The position numbers were made by a program, and so were the translations under genes. Below the pieces are notes generated by a model. It saw only the letters and a list, made by a program, of their open reading frames with translations. It had not been told where the DNA came from and searched no databases. Shown piece after piece: positions 5,607 to 11,633 of a stretch of 11,633 nucleotides of DNA. The DNA is from Paracoccaceae bacterium (GTDB lineage: Bacteria; Pseudomonadota; Alphaproteobacteria; Rhodobacterales; Rhodobacteraceae): assembly GCA_013214715.1 (NCBI GenBank), contig JABSSB010000030.1, forward strand, positions 1 through 11,633, written 5' to 3'. Positions within the stretch are counted from its first letter, which is position 1; the number at the start of each line of letters is the position of its first letter.

Positions 5607-7562
5607 ATGACAGAACCCGCCATTGAGACCCATCCACCATCGGCTGCGATGGTTGCGAACGCCCATGTTGATGCGGCGCGTTATGAAGAGATGTATGCGG
5701 CGTCGGTGTCAGACCCGGAGGGGTTCTGGTCGGAGCAGGCGCAGCGGCTGGATTGGATCAAGCCGTTCACGCAGGTCAAGGATGTGGATTTCAACCTCGG
5801 TTCGGTCAAGATCAACTGGTTTGCCGATGGCACGCTGAATGTCGCGGCCAATTGCATCGACCGTCATCTTGAGACCCGGGGCGATCAGACCGCGATCATC
5901 TGGGAACCCGACAGTCCCGACGACAAGCCACTGAACATCACCTATAAAGGTCTGCACCGCTCGGTCTGCCGGATGGCTAATATCCTGCAGGACATGGGCG
6001 TGGGCAAAGGTGACCGCGTGGTGATCTATCTGCCGATGATCCCCGAAGCGGCCTATGCCATGCTGGCCTGCGCGCGTATCGGTGCAATCCATTCGATTGT
6101 CTTTGCAGGGTTTTCGCCCGATGCGCTCTCGGCACGGATCAATGGCTCGGACGCGAAAGTGGTGATCACCGCCGATTACGCCCCGCGCGGTGGCCGCCTG
6201 ACGCCGCTGAAATCCAACACCGATGCTGCACTGCTGCATTGCAAGGACACGGTCAAATGCCTGATGGTGCGCCGCACCGGCGGGCAGACGACCTGGGTCG
6301 CAGGTCGCGATTACGACTACAACGAAATGGCGATGGAGGCCGATGATTTCATCCCCGCGGTGGAGATGGGTGCCGAAGATCCGCTGTTCATCCTTTATAC
6401 CTCCGGCTCGACCGGGCAGCCCAAGGGCGTGGTGCACACGACGGGCGGCTATCTGACCTATGCCGCGCTGACCCATGAGGTCGTGTTCGATTATCACGAA
6501 GGCGATGTCTATTGGTGCACGGCTGATGTCGGCTGGGTCACGGGCCACAGCTATATCGTCTATGGCCCGCTGGCCAATGGCGCGACCACGCTGATGTTTG
6601 AAGGCGTGCCGACCTTCCCCGATGCGTCGCGCTTCTGGGAGGTTTGCGACAAGCACAAGGTCACCCAGTTCTACACCGCGCCGACCGCGATCCGCGCGCT
6701 GATGGGCCAGGGTCCGGAATTCGTGGAAAAATGCGACCTCTCCAGCCTGCGCATCCTTGGCACTGTGGGGGAACCGATCAACCCCGAGGCCTGGACCTGG
6801 TATAATGAGGTCGTGGGCAAAGGAAACTGCGCGATCGTGGACACCTGGTGGCAGACCGAAACCGGCGGTCACCTGCTGACCCCGCTGCCGGGCGCCCATG
6901 CGACCAAGCCGGGCGCGGCGATGAAGCCCTTCTTCGGCGTGCAGCCGGTGGTTCTGGACCCGCAATCGGGCGAGGAAATCCACGAAAGCCCGACCGAGGG
7001 CGTGCTGTGCCTGAAAGACAGCTGGCCGGGCCAGATGCGCACGGTCTGGGGCGATCATGAGCGCTTCGAGAAGACCTATTTCAGCGATTACAAAGGCTAT
7101 TACTTCTCGGGCGATGGCTGCCGCCGCGACGCGGATGGCGATTATTGGATCACGGGCCGTGTGGATGACGTGATCAATGTCTCGGGCCACCGGATGGGCA
7201 CGGCCGAGGTGGAATCGGCGCTGGTTGCGCATGTCAACGTGGCCGAGGCCGCGGTGGTCGGCTACCCGCATGACATCAAGGGTCAGGGCATTTACTGCTA
7301 TGTCACGCTGATGAACGGGGTCGAGCCCACGGAAGATCTGCGCCAGGCGCTGCGCAAATGGGTCCGCACCGAGATCGGCCCGATCGCCTCTCCCGATGTG
7401 ATCCAATGGGCGCCGGGCCTGCCGAAAACCCGCTCGGGCAAGATCATGCGCCGCATCCTGCGCAAGATCGCCGAAAACGACTATGGCGCGCTGGGCGATA
7501 CATCCACCCTCGCCGATCCGTCCGTCGTCGACGATCTCATCGAAAATCGCAGCGCCACGTGA
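5607..7562 (+). CDS. acs: Acetyl-CoA synthetase (AMP-forming)
   Basis: Activates acetate with ATP and CoA through acetyl-AMP to acetyl-CoA, feeding the TCA cycle and the C2-assimilation route in the cytosol. From the ATG at 5607 it has 651 aa, matching the usual Acs length (E. coli 652). Adenylate-forming motifs: RGGR (194-197; the CoA-binding area in Acs), P-loop YTSGSTGQPKGV (264-275), the acetate-pocket region DTWWQTETGG (412-421) whose Trp limits the acyl chain to short acids, GRVDDVINVSGHR (517-529; hinge and core motif), and PKTRSGKIMRR (606-616) with catalytic Lys612, the lysine that Pat/Sir2-type systems acetylate in other Acs. GGGAGG sits 6 nt before the ATG. The frame stays open upstream to 5451, but that extension lacks a ribosome binding site and exceeds the family length. 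A GTG directly before the ATG is a less likely start. Transcribed away from dctPQM and convergent with ispG. Confidence 0.97.
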   Translation: MTEPAIETHPPSAAMVANAHVDAARYEEMYAASVSDPEGFWSEQAQRLDWIKPFTQVKDVDFNLGSVKINWFADGTLNVAANCIDRHLETRGDQTAIIWEPDSPDDKPLNITYKGLHRSVCRMANILQDMGVGKGDRVVIYLPMIPEAAYAMLACARIGAIHSIVFAGFSPDALSARINGSDAKVVITADYAPRGGRLTPLKSNTDAALLHCKDTVKCLMVRRTGGQTTWVAGRDYDYNEMAMEADDFIPAVEMGAEDPLFILYTSGSTGQPKGVVHTTGGYLTYAALTHEVVFDYHEGDVYWCTADVGWVTGHSYIVYGPLANGATTLMFEGVPTFPDASRFWEVCDKHKVTQFYTAPTAIRALMGQGPEFVEKCDLSSLRILGTVGEPINPEAWTWYNEVVGKGNCAIVDTWWQTETGGHLLTPLPGAHATKPGAAMKPFFGVQPVVLDPQSGEEIHESPTEGVLCLKDSWPGQMRTVWGDHERFEKTYFSDYKGYYFSGDGCRRDADGDYWITGRVDDVINVSGHRMGTAEVESALVAHVNVAEAAVVGYPHDIKGQGIYCYVTLMNGVEPTEDLRQALRKWVRTEIGPIASPDVIQWAPGLPKTRSGKIMRRILRKIAENDYGALGDTSTLADPSVVDDLIENRSAT

Positions 7563-7572
7563 TCGTGACATG

Positions 7573-7608
7573 AAAAAACGGCGCGCCGATCTGGCGCGCC
7601 GTCATTTT
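7573..7608. terminator. Bidirectional intrinsic terminator between acs and ispG
   Basis: A 10-bp perfect stem (7578-7587 with 7593-7602, core CGGCGCGCC) with a 5-nt loop is flanked by six A at 7573-7578 and by CATTTT at 7603-7608. Read on the minus strand it is a textbook terminator for ispG, with six U after the stem. Read on the plus strand it has a weaker CAUUUU tail and would end acs, whose stop is 10 nt before the A tract. Confidence 0.9.
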
Positions 7609-7628
7609 GACCCATCACGCCAGCGTAG

Positions 7629-8756
7629 TTATTCGGCTGCGGTGGCTTTTTCTTCGGCATCCAATTGTGCAGCCTTGGCTTCGACCTGCTCCACAATGTG
7701 ATCGATCATCTGGTCATTCGACATCTTGTGGCTTTGCTTACCCGCCAGATAGACCATGCCCGACCCGGCACCACCGCCGGTGAAGCCAACATCGGTCATC
7801 AAAGCCTCACCCGGACCATTGACCACACAGCCGATGATCGACAGCGACATCGGAGTTTTGATATGTTCCAGCCGCTGTTCCAGAATTTCGACGGTCTTGA
7901 TGACATCAAACCCCTGACGTGCACAGGACGGGCAGGAAATGATGTTCACGCCGCGATGACGCAGGCCTAGTGATTTGAGGATTTCATAACCCACTTTGAC
8001 TTCTTCCACGGGATCGGCAGACAGGGATACACGGATCGTGTCGCCGATGCCCATCCACAGCAGGTTGCCAAGCCCGATCGCTGATTTGATCGTGCCGGAG
8101 ACCAAACCTCCGGCCTCGGTGATCCCCAAATGGATGGGCGCATCCGTGGCCTCGGCAATGCCTTGATAAGCGGCCGCAGCAAGGAACACATCCGATGCCT
8201 TCACCGAAATCTTGAACTCGTGGAAGTCATTATCCTGCAGAATTCGGATATGTTCGAGCCCGCTTTCCACCATCGCTTCGGGACAGGGTTCGCCATATTT
8301 TTCAAGTAGATGTTTTTCCAGAGACCCGGCATTGACCCCGATCCGGATGGAACAGCCGTGATCGCGCGCTGCGGCGATGACCTCTTTGACGCGGGTCTCG
8401 TCCCCGATATTGCCTGGATTGATGCGCAGGCAGGCGGCACCCGCTTCGGCCGCTTCGATCCCGCGTTTGTAATGGAAATGAATATCGGCCACCAAGGGCA
8501 CGGGACTTTCGGCAACAATCTCTTTCATTGCCTTGGCCGAGGCCTGATCCGGCACGGACACACGGACAATGTCGGCGCCAGCTTCAGCCGCAGCCTGCAC
8601 CTGCGCCACTGTCGCAGCCACATCGGTGGTGAGCGTGTTGGTCATGGTCTGAACCGAAATCGGCGCATCGCCCCCAACGGGCACCTTGCCCACCATGATC
8701 TGACGCGATTTGCGGCGGTAAATGTTGCGCCAAGGGCGCACGTGGTTCAGAGACAT
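7629..8756 (-). CDS. ispG: 4-hydroxy-3-methylbut-2-en-1-yl diphosphate synthase (IspG/GcpE)
   Basis: Reductively converts 2-C-methyl-D-erythritol 2,4-cyclodiphosphate to HMBPP, the penultimate step of the MEP isoprenoid pathway, using a [4Fe-4S] cluster and flavodoxin or ferredoxin electrons. It has 375 aa, the short bacterial form (E. coli 372), with no plant-type insertion. Order: TIM-barrel region (about 10-260; PISVQTMTN at 32-40, ADIHFH 90-95, RINPGNIG 111-118) and a C-terminal cluster domain. Cluster ligands are Cys275 and Cys278 (SCPSCARQG), Cys310 (GCVVNGPGEA) and probably Glu317, spaced as in E. coli. The last 25 residues are an Ala/Glu-rich tail. The ATG at 8754-8756 has GGAGGG 4 nt upstream (complement of 8761-8766). 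It follows rodZ after 82 nt on the same strand and ends 21 nt before a strong terminator, so it is the last gene of its unit. Confidence 0.97.
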   Translation of the reverse strand: MSLNHVRPWRNIYRRKSRQIMVGKVPVGGDAPISVQTMTNTLTTDVAATVAQVQAAAEAGADIVRVSVPDQASAKAMKEIVAESPVPLVADIHFHYKRGIEAAEAGAACLRINPGNIGDETRVKEVIAAARDHGCSIRIGVNAGSLEKHLLEKYGEPCPEAMVESGLEHIRILQDNDFHEFKISVKASDVFLAAAAYQGIAEATDAPIHLGITEAGGLVSGTIKSAIGLGNLLWMGIGDTIRVSLSADPVEEVKVGYEILKSLGLRHRGVNIISCPSCARQGFDVIKTVEILEQRLEHIKTPMSLSIIGCVVNGPGEALMTDVGFTGGGAGSGMVYLAGKQSHKMSNDQMIDHIVEQVEAKAAQLDAEEKATAAE

Positions 8757-8838
8757 CGATCCCTCCGGGCTGGTCCTTGCGCCCTAGATAACCGCCCGAG
8801 GGGTTTGGGACAATGGGGACTGGCGCGTTGCGCGAAGG

Positions 8839-10062
8839 CTATTCGCCTGCAGCCTCCGCGCCGGGCTCGCGCAGTTGCGCCGCTTCGGCGACCATGCGCT
8901 CAAGATCCTGATCAGCGGAAATATCCACTTCTGCCAGACGCGTCGTGACCTCTTCGATCGACAGGGGAACGTTTGACGTCACAACGCCTGTTTGCCCCAG
9001 AGGGCCGTAATGCGTATCGCCCAAGGCGAAATACACAGCCCCCGATTCACCCGCGCGCAACGTAGGTGGCGTTTCGGTGGATGGGACATCCCAAGATGAG
9101 CCCGGCTCCATGATGCCTTCGAAAATCACGCTGCCATCTGCCGCACGCACCCGAACCCAGGCCGGACGCACAGCCACCATTCTAAGCGTCTTCGGCGCCT
9201 CTTCCACCACCTGTGGGACGGGGTCCACGATGTCTTCTTCCACCGGCAGCGACACTGCGAGGTCGAACTGCGGCGGTGTTGGCACCGGGAAGGTGCCCTG
9301 CTCTCTTGGGTCGAGCGTCCCGATTGGCCCGTCTCTTGGTGTCATGACCGGCACATCCAAAGCTTGGGGACGATAGAGACGATCCAGCGCCTCAGCGTTT
9401 GAAAATTCTGGGTCGTCTGGCGCGCTCGCCAAAATGCTGCTCGCGCCAACCGGTGTGACCGGATCCAGCTCCCACTGGACGTCGGGCACCTGCTCGATCG
9501 GGGCAAAGCTGACCTGTTGAACCTTGCGCAGCAAGGTCCAACCACCAAATCCAAGACCACCGATCACGGCCAGCAGGACCAGTACCGATCCAACGGCCCG
9601 GAACTCAATCTCGGCCATAAACCCATTTGATTCCGGGACAAAGGGCGTACCTGGTGCTGCAAAGGGATCATGCCCGATACCCTTGTTCGCCCGGTTCAGT
9701 GAGGTGGGCGATTTCTTGATGACCGAGGCTTCCGGCGACATGCCATGCGCTGTGGCAAAGCCGCTTTCGCGGCAGAATGTGTCGAACACGTCGTCGGGGT
9801 CCATGCCCAGATATCGCGCGTAGGATCGGACATAGCCGGCCACAAAACCGGGCGTGTCAAAGGCCGAAGGGTCCGCGTTTTCAATCGCCGCGACATACGC
9901 CGCCTTGATCCGCAATTCACGCTGCACATCCAAAAGGGATTTGCCCATAGTTGCGCGTTCACCGCGCATCATGTCGCCCAGTTTGAGTTCGAAATCGTCA
10001 AAGCTTTTCGGTTCGGCCGAATTGACCGCTTCCTGCTCGGTTGACGACACTCGCCCGATCAT
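8839..10062 (-). CDS. rodZ: RodZ-like cell-shape protein (HTH plus DUF4115)
   Basis: Bitopic membrane protein that in other bacteria ties MreB filaments to the envelope elongation machinery. It has 407 aa: an N-terminal Xre-like helix-turn-helix (HTH_25, about 27-90, with GKSLLDVQRELRIKAAYVAA and a YVRSYARYLGMD end), a cytosolic linker, one transmembrane helix at about 157-177 (VGSVLVLLAVIGGLGFGG), a long Pro/Asp/Glu-rich periplasmic linker (about 185-290), and a C-terminal DUF4115-type beta domain (about 291-360; MVAVRPAWVRVRAADGS). In RodZ the HTH binds MreB rather than DNA, so a transcription-factor label would mislead. The ATG at 10060-10062 has only a close AAGG upstream, so the start is less certain than the fold. 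It sits directly upstream of ispG, an arrangement also found in E. coli, and 124 nt downstream of hemA. Confidence 0.88.
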   Translation of the reverse strand: MIGRVSSTEQEAVNSAEPKSFDDFELKLGDMMRGERATMGKSLLDVQRELRIKAAYVAAIENADPSAFDTPGFVAGYVRSYARYLGMDPDDVFDTFCRESGFATAHGMSPEASVIKKSPTSLNRANKGIGHDPFAAPGTPFVPESNGFMAEIEFRAVGSVLVLLAVIGGLGFGGWTLLRKVQQVSFAPIEQVPDVQWELDPVTPVGASSILASAPDDPEFSNAEALDRLYRPQALDVPVMTPRDGPIGTLDPREQGTFPVPTPPQFDLAVSLPVEEDIVDPVPQVVEEAPKTLRMVAVRPAWVRVRAADGSVIFEGIMEPGSSWDVPSTETPPTLRAGESGAVYFALGDTHYGPLGQTGVVTSNVPLSIEEVTTRLAEVDISADQDLERMVAEAAQLREPGAEAAGE

Positions 10063-10097
10063 ACCTTACCGCCCCGTGGTCTGCCCCATGCCCAGTT

Positions 10098-10145
10098 GGT
10101 AGTCGAATCAGTTACTTGATTCGATACCACTTCTTGTTTCGAACC
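10098..10145. repeat. Three copies of a TTCGA-centred repeat in the hemA-rodZ gap, two forming a hairpin
   Basis: CTTGATTCGATACC (10115-10128) recurs as CTTGTTTCGAACC (10133-10145), 18 bp on. An inverted copy, GGTAGTCGAATCA, lies at 10098-10110. The inverted copy and the first direct copy form a stem with perfect 8-bp arms (10103-10110 and 10117-10124), a 6-nt loop and four more pairs across one bulged base. No T tract follows on either strand, so it is not a normal terminator. It lies 36-83 nt upstream of the rodZ ATG and 42 nt or more past the hemA stop: an operator or leader structure for rodZ-ispG is possible. Confidence 0.5.
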
Positions 10146-10186
10146 AGTTAACACAAGCTCAGGTTTATTACACCAGTGAGGCGAGG

Positions 10187-11410
10187 TTACCCGGCGAATT
10201 CGGCACGATTCAGCGCACAGTGCGACCAAAGAATGTCCATTGCCTTGACCAAAGCGTCGATCTCGCGCGGGCCGTGCACCGGCGAGGGTGTGAAACGCAA
10301 CCGTTCAGTTCCGCGTGGCACGGTCGGGAAATTTATCGGCTGCACATAGATGCCATGCTCATCCAGAAGCATGTCGCTGAGCTTTTTGGTATGCACCGGA
10401 TTGCCGACGATCACCGGCACGATGTGAGACCCGTGATCAATGATCGGCAGGCCCAAACCCTTCAGCCGCATCTTCAAAATCCGCGCCTGCAACTGGTGCT
10501 GCTCGCGCAGTTCGGGATGCTCTTTGAGATAGGCAACCGACGCGGCAGCGCCGGCTGCAACGACGGGCGGCAGAGAGGTGGTGAAGATGAAACCAGGCGC
10601 ATAGGACCGGATCGCATCACACATCTTGTCCGACGCCGCGATATAGCCGCCCATCACACCAAAAGCTTTGCCAAGCGTGCCGTTGATGATGTCCACGCGA
10701 TCCATCAGACCGTCGCGTTCGGCCACGCCGCCGCCGCGCGGACCATACATGCCCACGGCGTGCACCTCATCCAGATAGGTCAGCGCGCCGAATTCGTCGG
10801 CCAGATCACAAATCTCGGCAATCGGGCCAAAATCGCCATCCATCGAATAGATCGACTCAAAGGCGATCAGCTTGGGCGCATCCGGGTCATCGGCGGCCAG
10901 CAATTCGCGCAGATGCGCCAGATCATTGTGCCGGAAGATGCGCTTGGCCCCGCCATTGCGGCGAATGCCTTCGATCATCGACGCATGGTTCAACTCATCC
11001 GAATAGGTGATCAGCCCCGGAAACAACTTGGGCAATGTCGACAGCGTGGCATCATTGGCGATATAGGCCGAGGTGAAGAGCAAGGCGCGCTCTTTGCCAT
11101 GCAAATCGGCCAACTCCGCTTCTAGACGATTGTGATGGATCGTGGTGCCGGAGATATTGCGCGTTCCGCCAGACCCCGCGCCTGCGGCATCCAGCGCCTC
11201 ATGCATGGCATTGAGAACAAACGGGTTCTGCCCCATGCCCAGATAATCATTTCCGCACCACACGGTCACGCGCTGTTCACTGCCATCAGGCAGGATACGC
11301 CGAGCGTGGGGGAAGTGATCCTTGCGACGTTCAATTTCGATAAAGGTGCGATACCGGCCTTCGTCATGCAGTCGGGTCAGGGCGTCGTCCAGCTTCTCGG
11401 TGTAGTTCAC
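10187..11410 (-). CDS. hemA: 5-aminolevulinate synthase (Shemin/C4 pathway)
   Basis: PLP enzyme that condenses glycine with succinyl-CoA to give 5-aminolevulinate, the first step of tetrapyrrole (heme, cobamide, possibly bacteriochlorophyll) synthesis in alphaproteobacteria. With the start used here it has 407 aa, the Rhodobacter HemA length. Motifs: VWCGNDYLGMG (50-60), GAGSGGTRNISGT (77-89), SDELNHASMIEG (137-148; His142 over the PLP ring), YLDEVHAVGMYG (212-223; Asp214, His217) and NGTLGKAFG (243-251) with the PLP lysine at 248, numbering equal to remembered R. capsulatus HemA. The C-terminal part QPINFPTVPRGTERLR is also typical. The start is a GTG at 11408-11410 with GGAGG 5 nt upstream, giving MNYTEKLDDALTRLH, which aligns with Rhodobacter MDYN-type starts. 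Two in-frame ATGs, 12 and 18 nt earlier, are alternatives. It is the first visible gene of hemA-rodZ-ispG. Confidence 0.96.
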   Translation of the reverse strand: MNYTEKLDDALTRLHDEGRYRTFIEIERRKDHFPHARRILPDGSEQRVTVWCGNDYLGMGQNPFVLNAMHEALDAAGAGSGGTRNISGTTIHHNRLEAELADLHGKERALLFTSAYIANDATLSTLPKLFPGLITYSDELNHASMIEGIRRNGGAKRIFRHNDLAHLRELLAADDPDAPKLIAFESIYSMDGDFGPIAEICDLADEFGALTYLDEVHAVGMYGPRGGGVAERDGLMDRVDIINGTLGKAFGVMGGYIAASDKMCDAIRSYAPGFIFTTSLPPVVAAGAAASVAYLKEHPELREQHQLQARILKMRLKGLGLPIIDHGSHIVPVIVGNPVHTKKLSDMLLDEHGIYVQPINFPTVPRGTERLRFTPSPVHGPREIDALVKAMDILWSHCALNRAEFAG

Positions 11411-11633
11411 CGGATCCTCCATCTTCATCTTCCACCTTGTGACAGGCGCGGCCTGAATAACAGGCCTGTTCATCTTGCCCCGCCCCTTGCCACAACTTGG
11501 CCAAAGAGGCCAGTGCAACGCAAGAAAATTGCAGGTGTTTCGGTGCGTCATAACCGCAGCCATGCTCTGATGTCTCATCGCAAGGGTGGAGCGACCTTGA
11601 TCTGGGTCAAGACGGTCAGCGCGTCGCAGGTCG
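11411..11633 (-). promoter_or_regulatory. hemA upstream control region
   Basis: The hemA frame stays open to 11578, but that extension does not resemble HemA, so I read this as leader and promoter. It holds the FNR-type box (listed separately), a perfect 12-bp palindrome AACAGGCCTGTT (11459-11470) about 50 nt before the start, and a small stem TGGCC/GGCCA (11498-11502, 11508-11512). I could not pick a convincing -35/-10 pair. No other gene is seen before the right edge. Confidence 0.5.
11597..11610. promoter_or_regulatory. FNR/CRP-family (FnrL-type) binding site upstream of hemA
   Basis: TTGATCTGGGTCAA, read on the minus strand as TTGACCCAGATCAA, matches the FNR consensus TTGAT-N4-ATCAA at nine of ten defined positions. 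It lies about 190 nt upstream of the hemA start. FnrL is known to control hemA in Rhodobacter sphaeroides, so oxygen-responsive control is plausible. A related regulator (Dnr/NnrR type), or a divergent gene beyond the right edge, could equally be its target. Confidence 0.6.

Noticed and set aside
5709..7571. A 620-codon open frame on the minus strand opposite acs
   Set aside because: It mirrors almost the whole of a well-conserved enzyme gene in a G+C-rich genome, where antisense frames stay open by codon bias. Its translation is rich in His, Arg, Asp and Ile with no recognisable domain and no sensible start signal.
8839..10062. Helix-turn-helix protein as a DNA-binding regulator of ispG or hemA
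   Set aside because: The HTH is joined to a transmembrane helix and a DUF4115 domain beside ispG, which is the RodZ architecture; in RodZ this HTH contacts MreB.
10130..10150. TTCGAA sequence like a tRNA T-loop in the hemA-rodZ gap
   Set aside because: No acceptor, D or anticodon stems can be folded around it; it is explained by the repeat family listed there.
10220..11125. A 301-codon plus-strand frame opposite hemA
   Set aside because: Antisense shadow of hemA; the translation is His/Arg/Gln rich and matches no family I know.
11411..11578. A 56-residue N-terminal extension of HemA
   Set aside because: It does not resemble HemA; the GTG at 11408-11410 gives the correct family start and length.

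Overview
The window looks like ordinary chromosomal backbone of an alphaproteobacterium in the Rhodobacterales (Rhodobacter/Roseobacter type). The main reasons are a Shemin-type 5-aminolevulinate synthase that matches the remembered Rhodobacter HemA residue for residue at its active site, a long RodZ protein with the N-terminal sequence seen in that order, a tripartite TRAP transporter, and G+C-rich codon use. This assignment rests on recalled family sequences, not on a search.

Layout, left to right. (1) 1-695, minus: ribB, cut by the left edge and probably the N-terminal half of a two-domain RibB/RibA-like protein. (2) 795-1985, minus: a PAS-domain sensor histidine kinase with no receiver domain and no response regulator in view. 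(3) 1986-2224: an AT-rich gap. (4) 5325 down to 2225, minus: a dctP-dctQ-dctM TRAP uptake operon, with a perfect G+C hairpin between dctP and dctQ. (5) 5326-5606: a divergent control region with palindromes, direct repeats and candidate promoters for both sides. (6) 5607-7562, plus: acs, acetyl-CoA synthetase, the only plus-strand gene. (7) 7573-7608: a bidirectional terminator between the convergent acs and ispG. (8) 11410 down to 7629, minus: hemA, rodZ and ispG. (9) 11411-11633: the hemA upstream region, with an FNR-type box.

How the genes fit together. The left half combines organic-acid uptake (TRAP) with acetate activation (Acs) from one shared control region, which suggests carbon-source scavenging; the TRAP substrate cannot be read from sequence. 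The right half makes housekeeping precursors and the cell-shape machinery: HemA starts tetrapyrrole synthesis, IspG makes an isoprenoid precursor by an Fe-S step, and RodZ links the MreB cytoskeleton to the membrane. The rodZ-ispG pair is a conserved proteobacterial neighbourhood. The FNR-type box upstream of hemA suggests oxygen-responsive control of tetrapyrrole supply.

I found no previously undescribed multi-gene system, mobile element, CRISPR array, tRNA or rRNA. The points worth a second look are regulatory: the dctP-dctQ hairpin, the nested palindrome and spaced repeats between dctP and acs, the three-copy TTCGA repeat between hemA and rodZ, the FNR-type box, and the orphan kinase. No gene-free stretch exceeds about 300 bases.
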